From Termitomyces sp. T153 (lineage: Eukaryota > Basidiomycota > Agaricomycetes > Agaricales > Lyophyllaceae): 64,000 bases of DNA. The notes below the pieces were generated by a model. That model saw only the letters and a list, made by a program, of their open reading frames with translations, was not told where the DNA came from and did no database searches. Shown piece by piece: positions 22,132 to 34,687 of this stretch. Each line of letters starts with the position of its first letter. Positions within the stretch are counted from its first letter, which is position 1. The position numbers and the translations under genes are program-made. The stretch is taken from positions 62,001 to 126,000 of the forward strand of contig JACKQL020000037.1 in assembly GCA_018296165.2 (NCBI GenBank). Reading direction: 5' to 3'.

Positions 22132-25100
22132 CTAGTCCCAGGGGTCCTGGGGCTTGGTGGGTTGCCATCAATGGAAGTCCTGGAGTTTGTTGGGGGCTCC
22201 ATTAAGGTTTTTTTGGAGTTCCCAAGTGTTGTCCTCAGGCCCGTAGCCCTTCCAGCAGACCAAGTATTAGAGTTGGTCATGGAGCATGTGGGAGTCAAGA
22301 ATTTGGTCGACCTTGTAGTGATATTTGTCCTTGACTTTGACAGGGGGCAGTTGACTGGGACATTGCCTGGGAAAGAAGTCTAGAGCATGTCTTTCAAGGA
22401 GTTGCACATGGAACACAGGATGGAGACCCTTCAGGCCCAGGGGTAGATCAAGCTTATAGGTGTGCATGGAGACCTTTTGGAGGATTTTGAAGGGGCCAAA
22501 GCATTTGTGATTGAGCTTGATGGAGGGCCTCTGTATCTTAAGATTTTATTGATTGAGCCAGACCAAGGTGCTAGGGGGCTAGTCGGGGGTCAGTTTGCAT
22601 CAGGCATTGGCATGCTTGGAGTAGGCTTGATTGGTGGTATTGATCTCATCCCAGAGGAACTGGTAAAGGGATTGGAGATTCTTGGCGACTTTGTGGGCGA
22701 CATGAGAGGAGATATCTTTGAGGAATAGTGTAAGCTGGGGGTTGTAGCCCTTATTGGTGTAGAAGGGGGAAACTCTGGTGGCAGAGTGAGGCATGTTATT
22801 GTAGGTAAACTTGATGAGGAGGAGTTCTGCATGCCAGTTGTCCTGTAAATAGTTAACGTAGAGGTGGAGATACTGTTCCAATGTCTAGTTTACTCGTTCT
22901 GTTTGTTCATCGGTCTCTGGGTGATAGGTGGTAGAGAGATTGGTTTTGATTTTGAGCACCTTGCATAGCAACTGCCAAAAACAAGATATGAATAGAGGTC
23001 CATGGTTGGAGATGATGTCATCTGGGAGTCTATGCTTGGAGAATACATGTTCAAGGAATAGTTTAGCAAACTTCAGAGCATTGTTGGTGGTGTGGCAGGG
23101 GATGAAGAGGGCTTGTTTAGTGAGGTGGCAGACAACAACAAGGATTGCATTGAAACCTTTAGAGTTGGGAGTTTGACAATATGATCCATTGATATTGAGG
23201 ATCAGGAGTATTGGCCAACAAGGAGGGGCTTTAATAATCTGTGGGGGAAGTGGTGGGGTACCTTGGCCTGGAAACAAGGTTTATAGGCCCTGCATATTGC
23301 ATGACATCTTTCTTCATTCCTGACCAAAAGTGAGTCTGGGAGATGAGTTGAAAGGTCTTACAAATTCTAGGGTGTTCCCAGAGCTTGTGGTCATAGTGTT
23401 GCCAAAGTATGTCAAGGCAGATAGACTTGTGGTCTGGAGCATAAATTTGTCCACTCCAGAGCAGGAGGCAGCAGTCCAGGGACAGCATGAAGAGGTTTTT
23501 GGTGTTTGACCCATTGATGGAATTGTTGCAGGGGTTATGCTGGGTGAAGAAAGGGTCCAGAGATGAGTTTCTGATTTGATGGAGAATCCCTTCTTCATTT
23601 AAAATCAGCATGGCATGTAGATGTTTGGGGGGGATTACCACTCAATGGTTGAATGTGTTCCACTTGGCTTTAAATGATTTCTTTAGATATACATCAGACC
23701 TCCAAGTGAGGGCATTGGGCTTTGCGCCAAGTCATCCAGGGTGGTAGTGGATGGTGAAGTTGTACTCTGAGAGGGTTTTGGACCATTGAGCTTGGCAGTG
23801 GCTGAGTTGCTTCATGGTCATGAAGTATTGCAGGTTGTTATGGTCAGAGTAGACTTGGATGTGGTGTGGGGATCCCTGAAGGTAGGCTTGCCACTGACAA
23901 AAGGCTTTGACAATTGCAAGGAGTTCCTTGTCATAAATATCATAGTTGAGCTCTGTGGGGATCATCAAATGGGTGTAGAAGGCAACAGAGTAGAGGTCCT
24001 TTCCTCTAGAGTCTAAGTGGGAGAGTATTCTGGTAATGGCATAATTGGAGGCATCACATTCAAGCATGATCAGCAGGAAGGGGTCAAAATGGCAGAGGAC
24101 TGGGGCAGAAGTGAAGGCCTTTTTGAGGAGGAGAAACACACTCTGGCATTTGCTGTCCCAGTCCCATGAGGTGTCCTTCCATATAAGTCAGTTGAGGGGT
24201 TCGGTGATTCTGGAGTAATTGTTGATGAATTGGTGATAGAAGTTAGCAAAACTCAGGAATGACTGTACCTCTTTGACATTCTGCAGCAGGGGCCAATTGA
24301 GGATAGCTTCAACCTTAGTGGAGTCCATGCGCATGCTGTTGGGAGTAATGATGACTCCAAGGTATTTGACCTCTGTCATGTGGAAGGAGCATTTTTTGAG
24401 TTTGGCATGGAGGTGGTACTCCTGGAGTCATTTTAAAATGCGGTGGACATGCTCCAGATGCTCCTTCATTGAATTCAAGTAGATCAAGATGTTGTCCAGA
24501 TATACAATGACAAAAACGTCATTCATATTGTGGAAGATGTCATTCATGAAGTACTGAAAAGTAGCAGGGGAGTTAGTCATTCCAAAGGGCATCACAAGGT
24601 ACTCAAAGAGGCCATAGTGGGTGTGGAAGGCAGTCTTCCATTCATGTTCTGGAGCTATTCAGATGTTATTGTAGCCAGAGCAGAGGTCTATCTTTATGTA
24701 GATCTTGGTGCTGCAGAGGTGGTCAATGAGATCTCCAATCAGAGAGAGGGGGTACTGGTTCTTTTTGATGACTTTGTTGAGTCCCCAATAATCCACACAG
24801 AGTTGGAGTGATCTGTCCTTCTTCTTGGCAAACAAGACCAGAGCACCAGTGGCAGGAATTGACAGGCATATGAAGCCCTTTCCAAGTATGTCATTGAGGT
24901 ACTCCTTCAGGGCCTGGAGCTTGACCTTGGACATGTTGTAGATCTTGCCAAACAGGAGCAAGGCACCTTCTTTGAGGTTGATCTTGTGATTGTAGGAGCA
25001 GTGTGGGGGAAGTTCTTTGGCACTCCCTTCAGAGAACATGTCAGTAAATTCATGATACTCTGGAGGAACTACTTCAGATAGGATCTGTTCCTCCATTTTG

Positions 25101-26462
25101 CACTCCAGTGTGGTGGTTTCTGCATGGAGGTGCTCCTCTGGTAGGGCTGGCATGATTTGTAACTGGAATGTGGGAGTGCCATCTTGTAGGATGCATACAA
25201 AGGAGATGGCACCAATGATTTTAATGTCAAAGTGTTTGAAATCAATGGGAGTGGATGATGGGGCAGTAGCAGTTGAGTCCGGAGTGGTGGCAGAGTTGGT
25301 CAGAGGGGTTGAGCATTGCTGGTCAGAGTACTGTGGGCCTTTGTATCAATTCTGAGGTATGTTGAGGGGCAGCCATCATGATTTAATTGAGGGTGACTGA
25401 GGTGGGGTTGTATTTTCTTTGCCTTTTGGGTTGCCACTAGAAGTGGAGGGGCTTTGAGTTGCTCTGGAGGTGTTGGTGCTGACTGGAGGCAGAGGGGGAT
25501 GGTGGCTGCTAGACTTGCTTCGGGGCCAGGAAATTGAATGGTGAGGTTCTTCCAGTTGATGTTGGAGTTGACATTTTGCAGCCACAGGAGTCCAAGCACA
25601 ATTGGGGTTGATGGGAGAAGTTGGGTGATGAGGAGCCAGGCCTGGAACTGCAGATCATTGTTGAGGGTGAGAGTGTTGTTGTGGTATTGAGTGATTCCTG
25701 TAGTGGCAGGGCTTCTATCAAAGAGTTGAAGCTCGAGGGGTTTGTCGAGGTTGTTGTGTCAAAGGTTGAGTTGACTGCTGACAAAGGTGCTAGAGGCACT
25801 GCTGTCAACAAAGGCGGGGAGTACCTTGGGCAAGCCATCAAGTCAGACATTGATGACAAATGACTGTATGGACCTAGAGCGGAGCTGCAGGAGAGTCTGG
25901 AGATGGTTGATTGTGGTCTTGGAGTTCTCAGAGGAGAGTGAGACATTGAATGGCACTAGTCCAGAGTCAGTAGAATTGTCCCAGTTGAGGCAGAGGGTGA
26001 GGCTGGGCCAGTTGATGTGGGGGTTGGTGGAGTGGAGCTAGGAGAAGCCTAAGATGATAGGGGCAGAGGGGTGTAGTTTCATAATGAGTAGCCAGAGTTC
26101 TTGTTATTGTTCATTGGCAAATGTCATGGTTGTTTCTAGGCAGTGTGTGATGTCTCCAGCAGGAGTGGGGTTGCCATCAAAGAGCTTGAGGAGAATCAGA
26201 GTGGAGAGGCATCAGAGGTGGTGGGGAGTGAGCACTGCCAGGGATTCATTGATGAAGCTATCTGTGGCACCACTGTTGACTAGTGTGGGAATGGAGTGGT
26301 TGGAGAAGAGGAGAGTGGTGTGGAGGAGAAGGGTGGTGGAGAAGTGGGAGGGGAGGTGTGCTGGGAGGTTGTCTGTGGTGAGTACAATTGTGTGCAAAAG
26401 TGTGGCTAGGGCAGAGAAGACATCAGGGTCTGGTCCACAGTCTAGTGCATCTTCAAGACCTA
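22132..26462 (-). pseudogene. Element B pol (two protease-like domains, RT, RNase H, integrase, chromodomain)
   Basis: Reading down the minus strand: first retropepsin-like domain with LVNSGATDSFINESL (~26250), second with FVDSSASSTFVSSQL (~25790), each followed by a TPIVLG/APIILG-F/L-W-L motif; RT (25153-24190) with VDYWGLNKV and KIDLCSGYNN; RNase H (24139-23700) with LECDASNYAI and DKELLAIVKAF; integrase (23640-22600) with HDHKLWEHPRICKT, IISNHGPLFIS and YHPETDEQTERVN; and a chromodomain (~22360-22140) with VKVKDKYHYKVDQIL and [12 protein letters not shown]. It starts in the -1 frame relative to gag. Many stops break it; several are CGA-type codons turned to TGA. Its integrase lacks the one-base deletion present in D and E. 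Confidence 0.88.
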
Positions 26463-28973
26463 AACTGCTGACTTGTTTTCCATAAACTGCTAATCACAGT
26501 CTTCTCCATCAATTGTCCACATGGCACATCCCATCACCTGTCATTTAGGACAACTGCAAATAAAGTGTCCCTGCTCACTACATAGGATGCATGCACTTTC
26601 TTTCTGTTGTTTCTCCTGAGTTTCCTCTGGTACGTTGATCCATAGCCTATTCCAAATTTTGTTTGTGCATAGGGCCTCTTGGTCATTAGTGGAGTCCAGA
26701 ATGTTGTCATGGTTGTCAGGGTTGGCATCCCAGGGTTCTGAGGCCTCCTGGAGGTTGGCAGTGTTGAGCTGGGCAGGGGGGTGCTGTCCCAGGAGTTGAT
26801 TGGCACTGGAAGGTCCCTGGCCTGGAGAGAAATGGGGTGTGGGGTTGGTGGGGTTGGTGGGGATTGAGGGTTGAGTGCCATTGGTTGCTCTGGTCTGCCA
26901 GTTGGTGTTGCCAGAGGTGTTCCACAAAGCCTGGGGTGCCATGTTCTTGCTCCAGTCTTCTTAGTAATATTGGTTGACCTGAGTAAAAAGTGCCTTGTAC
27001 CCATCATAGGTGGTTTGCTTGGGTGCAAGGCAGAGAACATCCTTGATCCATTAAGGCAGGGCGTGATGGAGGGCAAAGCAGAAGGCATTGTAGTTCCACC
27101 CAATTTTATAGGCTTTCCATTCAAATCATACAATGAAGGTTGTGAAATGTTCATTGTCATGCATCTGGAGGTTAAAGAGGTTTTCCTTCACCTCCACTAC
27201 AGTGTTAAAGATGCTAAACTTACTCAAGAATTCCTAGGTAAAGGCAAGCCAATTGGAGAGCATGGAGTTGTTAGGATCAAACTGGAGTAGTGCAGTATAA
27301 TGATCAAAGGTGATTTCTTGCAAATATGATGCAGTGAAGGCCACTTGTGAGCTTTCAAGCTGGAAAGTAATGGGCTTAGCTTGGAACATTGTTAGACACT
27401 GGGTTAGAAAGATGTGCCACTTCTGGGGATCGCAACCAGTAAAGAGTTCAGGCTTCTAAATGTCAAGTTTTCCTTCCCAAGCCAGTGCGTTGCGAGTGTT
27501 GTCCTGGGTGTTTTGGGTTTGGGGCAGGGGTCCAGCATTGTAGTAGTAGTAGTAGTAGTTGTTTCCATTTCTGCATTAGGGGGGGAAGTTGTCCATGGCC
27601 AGGCTCTATCCTCCAGAAGGTCCACCATTGGGAGGTCTGCCACTGGAGGGTTGCCCCACATTATCTGGGGGAGGCCTAGGGGCCTATCCAGGGAGAGGGG
27701 GTTCTTCAGAGGTGGGGGGTTCAAAGTAGTTAGTGTTGGCAGGAGGGTTGGGCATTGGGACAGGTGGGGAGCAAGGAAAATTAGTGGGGAAAGGAGGTCA
27801 GGGTGCTCCAGGGCCCATGGGCTGTCTTGGAGGGGCTGCAATGTTCTGGTGGGGTAGAGGCATATTAGTATGGGGGGTGCAGAGGTCAAAATGGGGGGGT
27901 CTGTCTCGTGGAGGGCCATTGTGCAGAGCAGGCTTGTCGGCAGGATTACTAGGCTTGTCAATGTAGGAGAGAGTCTGGTTGTTGTTGTCGATGCACAGGA
28001 GCAGCCATTGCATATGGGGTTCAGGAGTGGTGGGCTGATCCCAGGTATGGAAGGTGCTGGAGATGGAGTTGGCCTGGGAGCAAGTGGAGAGGGCCAAGGT
28101 GTGGGTGGTGGGTTGGTCAAACAATCCTCCTGCGGGGTTGAGGTTCTTCAAGATGCTGGAGGCCACGTTGAGTCCTTCCTGCTGGTGGGAAATGGGAGGT
28201 GGAGCTTTGCTACATATCTTCATGGGTTCCTTGTGTTGCACATGGAAGGAGTGGGAGGGGTCCAGAGGGTCGTCAAATGGGCAGGGGTTTGGACTAGTGT
28301 GAATTTCCTTGACCAATGCATAAAGCTTGTTTTGTAAGTTAGTGTTGATGCCCAGGGTGCCTTGCATCATTTCCAGGAGATTTTCTTGCAGATAGCATTT
28401 GTAGAAGTTGAGGAGTTGATCCACCCAAACTTCTGGAGTTGCTGGGGTGTCAGGATAGCCTAAGTTGACAAGGAGGGTACAAGCGCATCTGGCAAATTCT
28501 GTGGGAGAGAGGCAGAGGAAATGGAGGACTTTGTCATGCTATTGGACATAGGCTTTGACTCTTTGCTGTCTGGAAGAAGGGGGAATTTGAGTGGAAAATG
28601 GCAGACAAGAAGGAGAATAATTATCTGGATGCTCTAGAGGGGCTGGAGCTGCAGCAGGGACTGGGTATGCATAGTAGTGGGTGAGGAGAAGGTAGGCAGG
28701 GTTAGGGGGCATTGCAGAGGATCCTCTGGAGTACATGTGGGAGTTGCTACTATTGGTGGAAAATTCTGGAGAGCAGCACCAGCCTGGGGGAATTCCCTGG
28801 CTAATGGAGGGAGTGTAGAATGCCGGGTTGGGGTCAGGAGTCCAGTGACAGGGAACATACTGATCTGCAGGAGGGCCTGGGTAGAACGGGGTATATGAGT
28901 TTTCAGGGACTGGCTGACCATAGATGTCAGTTAAGTAGCCAGCAGGGTTGTATGTGGGGTTATACACAGACAT
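26460..28973 (-). pseudogene. Element B gag
   Basis: Starts MSVYNPTYNPAGYL at 28973. The first ~200 residues are rich in Pro, Tyr, Gly and Asn and look disordered. A helical stretch (SPTEFARCTCTLLVNLGYPD...LLNFYKCYL) follows, then a long Pro-rich part, a capsid-like core around 27400-27000 (PITFQLESSQVAFTASYLQ) and a CCHC knuckle CILCSEQGHFICSC near 26550-26600, ending at the TAG at 26460-26462. The frame is broken by stops. Gag is unusually long (about 835 codons) for a gypsy element. Confidence 0.82.
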
Positions 28974-28992
28974 TGAGAATGGGGTAAGGGGG

Positions 28993-29004
28993 AGTCTTGA
29001 TATT
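28993..29004 (-). promoter_or_regulatory. Self-complementary primer-binding site of element B
   Basis: Minus-strand AATATCAAGACT begins two bases after the 5' LTR. It is the exact complement of AGTCTTGATATT in B's 3' LTR and differs at one base from the decayed 5' LTR copy. Confidence 0.7.
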
Positions 29005-29005
29005 A

Positions 29006-30017
29006 TGTCAGGTTCCACTGATGATGGGGGCTCAGCTACACTGGGCAAATCTTTACTAGGCAGACACAATGTCCTGTGCTTATAACCTGGCATTCCAGAG
29101 TTGGCACAGAGAGGAGAGACTTGCAAGGAGAAGCTAGGAGGAGCAGTCCAAGCAAGTCTGGAGTGATCCAGGAAAGTCTAAGATCAAATATATTAACATT
29201 GGGCTGGGGCAGGCATTAGGGACAGGTTTGTAGGCATATGAATAGACTGTGGAGTAAATGGAGGCTTCACAAGTGATGGGAGTGGAGCTGGAGTTTGACA
29301 GGGGATCAGTTAAGACTTGATGGGCTCTGGGGCTGAGCAAAGGGTGAGGTCCAGGGTTGTTGTAGAATATTTGGAGTTCATAGTATGTGTGCAGAGTTTG
29401 TATGGATGTCAGAAATAGAAAGAATCAGAGAAACAAAAGAAATATAGACAGTCAAGACAAGATGGGAATGAGGTGAGATGAGACAGAGAAAGGAGATAGA
29501 TTCAAGACTAAAAATAGAAACAGAGATAGAACAAAACACGAGACACAAGTAACCAGTTAATGCAAGTAATATTAAGACTGGAGTACAAGGAGTTACTCTA
29601 TAACTTATATACTAACTACTGGATAGCTCCAGAGGATAGCGAGCATGGTGGCAGGGCTGTGTGGGGTCAACAGGTGTCAGGTACAATCAAGGGGTGGGCT
29701 GTGGTGATATTCTGATGGGTGGGGACATGAGTCGCTCTGGAGTTGTCATGATGCTCCAGAGCAGGTTGAGTGAACCAGGGTAGGGGATCAAAGGCATAAG
29801 ACAGGATTAAGAACAGTGGGGGAAGGTTCCAGAGGCTCAGGAGAGTGTCAAGGACTGCGGAAAAGGCATCGGAGTTAGCCAGGGGATCGTTGCAGTTTGC
29901 CAGAGAAGCATCATAGTTACCTGGAGTGGGCATGGAGGGTGGTCAAGAGTTGGAGCATTGAGAAGGGCTCAAGCAGGTTGGAGACAAGATCAGGGGTCTA
30001 GGGAGTGGGTCATGACA
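29006..30017 (-). repeat. 5' LTR of element B
   Basis: 1012 bp. On the minus strand it starts TGTCATGACC and ends GAACCTGACA. TATATAA is the complement of 29605-29611, and the predicted transcript start AGTCTTAATATT is the complement of 29568-29579, 32 bases further. This copy carries one change from the family's AGTCTTGATATT. Confidence 0.9.
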
Positions 30018-30022
30018 CCAAG

Positions 30023-30288
30023 GAGTCCCAATGGATGTTGACACCTCTTGACAGCAGTCCTCTACTCCTCTGCTGTGTTGATGCTGTGGGAAGGCTGGTC
30101 ACTTTGCCTGCTACTGTCCTCTAGAAGTCTGCTACCTGTCAGCATTGGAGCAAGAAGAGCTGCTCATCCAACTCCTTGCAGCCCAGGATGCAATGGGAAC
30201 CTCCTCTCTGGATGGATCTATAGCTGTCCAGTCTGATGAAGTGGCTAATGTATTGGAGGAGGTTTCTACAGAGTCTGAGGATTTCTAA
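30023..30288 (+). pseudogene. Element A gag, 3' part with zinc knuckle
   Basis: Resumes gag after element B. GVPMDVDTS is followed by a zinc-knuckle remnant C-stop-CCGKAGHFACYC (about 30084-30125), then LSALEQEELLIQLLAAQDA and an acidic tail EEVSTESEDF ending at a stop near 30288. The relative A2 has the same order (MDVDTAQQ, CKRLGHFTQHC, LSTTEQEELLLQLL), which confirms the reading. Confidence 0.82.
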
Positions 30289-30289
30289 A

Positions 30290-33200
30290 AGGGCAACAGA
30301 TGACCTGTATACTCCTGTTGCCTAGTGCTAATTGTTTTGCCCCCCTGTCTATAGAATCAAATATATTTGTTGCCATTGTTGATACTATGCCCAAAATAAT
30401 AAGCCCCTCCTCCTCAGATGTACAGACTACCTTTCTGGCTAAAGTTTCTGCTGGAAACACACCTCCTAGGCCATGCCTCTGGATTCCTGCATGGGAATGC
30501 CATCTCCCCCATTGCTATATTGTTGCTTCTACCTCTTCTACCAACTCCCTGAAGCTATAAGTAGAAATTGAAATGACAGACACCCAGCAGACCCAAAGTG
30601 TGGTTGCTCTCCTTGATAGTGGGGCAACAGGCCTCTTTCTTGACACAGACTACATGTGACAACACCACCTTACTACTCACCCTCTTTCCCATCCTATCCC
30701 CATATACAATGTTGATGGCACACTAAATGAAGCTGGCTCTATTTGTTCTGTGGTGGACCTGGTCCTCTGCTACCAAGACCACTCGGAGTGAGCTGCTTTT
30801 GCCATCACTAGTTTAGGAAAGCAAGACATGAACTTGGGGTTCACCTGGCTATGTAAACACAACCCAAAGATTGACTGAACTAAGGGTGAAGTGAAGATGA
30901 GTTGTTGCCCCTGTCACTGCATTACCTGTGCAGAAGAAGCCCATAAGGAGCAGAGAGTCAAGGTCTGTGAGCATGCTGCTGTGCATGCCTGTTGTACTGG
31001 GCATCTCCCTTATGCTGATCTTGACATTCTGAGTCCCCCCCCTCTGGCACTCTGGCATTCCCTCATAGAGAGGCCCTCTACAAGGATGTCTGGAGTGTTG
31101 GGTGTGAATCTCCAGAGGAAGAGGGAGGTGAAAGAAAATGGACCAGTACTCTGGGTGCAGAGTCTCCAGATGAAACCATAGAGGTGGGTGATAGGATCTA
31201 TGCTACAACTCTTGGCCCCTCCTACAGTGGCAGAGATTCAGGCCAGTCAGACTACTTCTCAACATCTGGCTAAGGCATTTGCAGCAAACTCACAGCCCAA
31301 GCTCTTTTGTAGCACCATTCCCAATCACCTCCATGACTTTGAGGATGTATTCTCCAAGACCTCCTTTGATTCACTCCCAGAGCACAAGCAGTGGAATTAT
31401 GCAATTGAGCTGATACTAGATGCTGAGCCCTCTAGCTACAAGGTCTATCTGCTTGTGCCCCATGAGCAGGATGAGCTGGACACTTAGCTCAGGACAAATA
31501 CAATCCTCCAAGTCTCCAATAGCCTCTCCAGTCTTTTTCATCAAGAAGAAGGATGGGTCTCTTTGTCTGGTTCAGAATTATTGTGTTCTGAATGCAATGA
31601 CAGTGAAAAACCACTATCCTTTGCCACTCATCTTAGAACTTGTCAACAACCTTTGAAGTGCATGCTACTTCACAAAGTTGGATATCTGTTGAGGCTACAA
31701 CAATGTACACATCAAAGAAGGCAACAAGTAGAAGGCAGCATTCCAAACTAATTGCAGACTCTTTAAACCTCTGGTGATGTTCTTGCACTTTACCAATAGC
31801 CCGCTACTTTCCAGACTATGATGAATGACATTTTCCACAATCTGATTGCTAAAGGTGTTGTCTGCATATATCTCAATGATATCCTTATCTACACTAAAAC
31901 TCTGGAGGAGCATTGCCAGGTCACATGCATTGTCCTGGAGTGCCTCCACCAACACCAGCTCTATTTAAAGCCTGAGAAGTGTGAATTTGAGCAGACTAAG
32001 GTGGAGTACCTGGGTTTAATCATTTTGCATGGAATGGCTGAGATGGACCCCATTAAGGTGGCAGGTGTAGTGGAGTGGCCTGTACCAAGGAACAGGAAGG
32101 AAGTGCAGGCCTTTCTTGAGTTTGTCAATTTCTATCAGAAATTCATACAGGATTCCTTCCACCATGCATGCCTCCTATTCAACCTTATAGTTAAGGATAC
32201 AGCATGGCAGTGGGAGCCCCCACAGCAAGCTAAGCTGCCTTTGATGCTCTCAAGTAAGCTGTGACCTCAAAGTCTGTCCTCCTGTTCTTCAACAATGACT
32301 CTCCATTCTGTGTGGAGGCAGATAGTTTGGACTTTGCTACAGGAGCAGTCCTCTCCCAGCAGTCAAAGGAGGATAGCAAATGGCATCCAGTAGCCTTCTA
32401 CTTTAAAAACCTCAACACAGTGGAACAGAAGTATGAGATTCATGACAAGGATATGCTGGCAATTATTTGGTTCTTTGAAGAATGGCAGCATTTTCTCAAG
32501 GGTATACAGTATAAGTTTGAAGTCTGGACAGACTACAAGAACTTGGAGTACTTCTATTCTGATAAGAAACTTAATCAACACCAAGCTTGATGGTCCCTGT
32601 ATCTGGCCAACTTTGACTTCTCACTGCATCATAAACCTAGACAGAGCATGGGCAAACTAGATACATTGTCCAGGTGGGCTGACCATAGCACAAGAGCAGG
32701 AGATAACAACAATATTGTCCTCCTCAAGCCTGAGCTCTTTGCCATCTGTGCACTAGAAGGGATTGCAGTTCAAGGGGACAAGACAAACATCCTTAGAGAT
32801 ATTTGAAGAGGGAACCAGGAGGGTGCACAGAAGAATGCAGTTGCTCAGGCTGCGCAAGCCATATGAGCTCAACAGGCAAGTGGAGTCAAGTCAGTGCATG
32901 CAGATGAGTGAGGTCTTTAGGATGGGCTTTTGACCTTCAGAGGATGCATTTATGTACCTAACATTCCAGAACTTTGCTAGCACATTGTACAACAACATCA
33001 CAACTCTCAAGTAGCTGGACATCCTAGAAGATAGAAGATGCTGGAGCTGGTATCTCAGAACTATTGGTGGCCACAGATCTTCTGAATTGTAGGCACTTAC
33101 ACTAGCACCTGTGATCTCTGCCTCTGCACCAAGCCTTGCCACCAGGCACCCATGGAGCAGCTCCACCCTCTCCTTATTCCAACTGCTTGCTGGAGTGTTG

Positions 33201-34330
33201 TATCAGTGGATTTCATTGTGGAACTCCCCAATGCTCATGGGTACAATGCTGTGATGGTAGTGGTGGACTTTTATGGCAAATGGGCCCACTTCATTCCTAC
33301 CCACACCATGTGCTCTGCCTTAGGAGCAGCCAGCCTGTATCAGAAAAATATCTGGAAGCTCCATAGTCTGTCAGATGGGTATGTCTCTGACTGAGGCCTC
33401 TAGTTTATAGCAGAGTTCACTCAGGAACTATATTGCCTGTTAGGAGTGAAGCTCTATACCACCACAGCCTATCACCCTCAGTCTGATGGGCAGACAGAAT
33501 ATGTTAACCAGGAACTGGAACAGTATCTCTGCTTGTTTTGTAATGAGAGGCAGGATGACTGGGATGAGCTGCTGCCAGATGCTGAATTCCAGTACAAAAC
33601 CCACTTCACTCTGCCATGCAGATGACTCCATTCTTCCTGGACATTGGCAGGCACCCTTGCATGAGATTTGAACCTTGGGCACACCTCTCTGAGAATGACT
33701 CTGTTAACAAGTTTGTGGACCAGTTGAAGATGGCACAGGAGGAGGCAAAAGCTGCATTGGTGAAGGCCATGGAAGATATGGCACAGTATTATGATTGCCA
33801 ATGGACACTAGCCCCAGTTTACAAGCCTGGAGACCATGTGTACTTGGATAGCTCAGACATCAAGACAACAAGGCCATTCCAGAAGCTGTTGCATTGTCAT
33901 CTTGGCCCTTTCATGGTGGAAAAGAAGGTAGGGCCTTTAGCATACTAACTTAAACTGCCAACAAGCCTATGCCAGTTGCACCCAGTCTTCAATGTTGTCA
34001 AGCTATTTCCAGCCCCAGAGGATCCAATCCCAGGCTGCTGCCCTAAGCCACCCCCCTCCAACCAGTTCTGGTTGACAATGGGGAGGAGTATGAAGTGGAG
34101 GAATCTTGGATAGCAGATTGTTCCAAGGGAAGTTGCAGTTCAAGGTGAAATGGAAGGAATATGGTATTGAAGGCATCTTTTGGAAACTGCAGGCTGATGT
34201 ATGTGCACCAACCCTGGTTTGGGACTTCTACTATAGACATCCCAATGCCTCAAAAGCCATTTGAGGCATCTACTCCATTTCAGCAGCAGACCAAGCAATT
34301 TGTGATTTCTTCTACTTAGTATGTTAAGAT
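30290..34330 (+). pseudogene. Element A pol (protease, RT, RNase H, integrase, chromodomain)
   Basis: Broken into many frames. Protease: VVALLDSGATGLFLDTDYM near 30601-30657, with an intact [22 protein letters not shown] (31530-31590), NNVHIKEGNK, then YLNDILIYTKTLEEH near 31870 (catalytic YLDD changed to YLND) and VEYLGLIILHGMAEMDP. RNase H: VEADSLDFATGAVLSQ and YEIHDKDMLAIIWFFEEW (32310-32490). Integrase: SVDFIVELPNAHGYNAVMVVVD (33205-33270), YHPQSDGQTEYVNQELEQYL (33470-33530). A chromodomain follows at about 34088-34265 (LQFKVKWKEYGIEG, APTLVWDFYYRHPNA). Stops and frameshifts throughout; CpG nearly absent. Confidence 0.88.
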
Positions 34331-34353
34331 GCTGCATGCTAGAGGGGAGGTAA

Positions 34354-34662
34354 TGTCAGGGGACCACTGTTTTAGGTCAGCATGTGCATGTCTGGGTCAT
34401 GTGATTTGGCCAGCATGTGCATGGCCAGGGCCATGCACATGCAAGCTATGTGATTTTCCTGTTCTACTGTACAGTTGTATCCCACAAGTCCAAAGCCTAG
34501 AATGTAGCATATGGTCTAGGAAGTGCTCAGACTTGTTCTCTTTGGATTTCCCTTTGCCAGGCATGTAGTATACTTATAGGCACCATACCATACTGAATAT
34601 ACTTTGGATTTCCCTTTGCTAGTTGTGTGACTGAGCCACAGCCTCCAGAGGTTGCCCTTACA
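34354..34662 (+). repeat. 3' LTR of element A
   Basis: Partner of 6153-6430, preceded by the purine tract AGAGGGGAGGTAA. It has an extra ~30 bases near 34400-34445 from a local duplication of the GTGCATGGCCAGG-like motif. AGACTTGTTCT is retained near 34528. GGAAC follows at 34663-34667. Confidence 0.92.
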
Positions 34663-34687
34663 GGAACTTCTCATGGTTCCTTGTCAA

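Larger units (their letters stand above)
7538..30017 (-). mobile_element. Element B: reverse-oriented chromovirus of the B/D/E family, interrupted by element C
   Basis: Ends TGTCAGGTTCC...GTCATGACA with the perfect 5-bp duplication CCAAG at 7533-7537 and 30018-30022, so it inserted into element A's gag. In its own (minus) direction the order is 5' LTR (29006-30017), gag, pol, an antisense ORF on the plus strand, a polypurine tract (complement of 20015-20030) and 3' LTR (7538-8472 plus 19892-20014). Without element C it is about 11 kb. It is older than D and E: more stops and far fewer CpG. Confidence 0.92.
6153..34662 (+). mobile_element. Element A: Ty3/gypsy chromovirus, degenerate, interrupted by element B
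   Basis: Bounded by LTRs 6153-6430 and 34354-34662 that begin TGTCAGGGG and end CCCTTACA, with a perfect 5-bp duplication GGAAC at 6148-6152 and 34663-34667. Removing the nested element B (7538-30022) leaves about 6.0 kb in the order gag, protease, RT, RNase H, integrase, chromodomain. A purine tract (AGAGGGGAGG) precedes the 3' LTR. Many in-frame stops and an almost complete lack of CpG show it is old and inactive. Confidence 0.93.

Noticed and set aside
27404..28424. Long overlapping Pro/Thr-rich frames on both strands in element B
   Set aside because: Alternate-frame readings of the Pro-rich middle of gag; only the frame continuous with the CCHC knuckle is kept.
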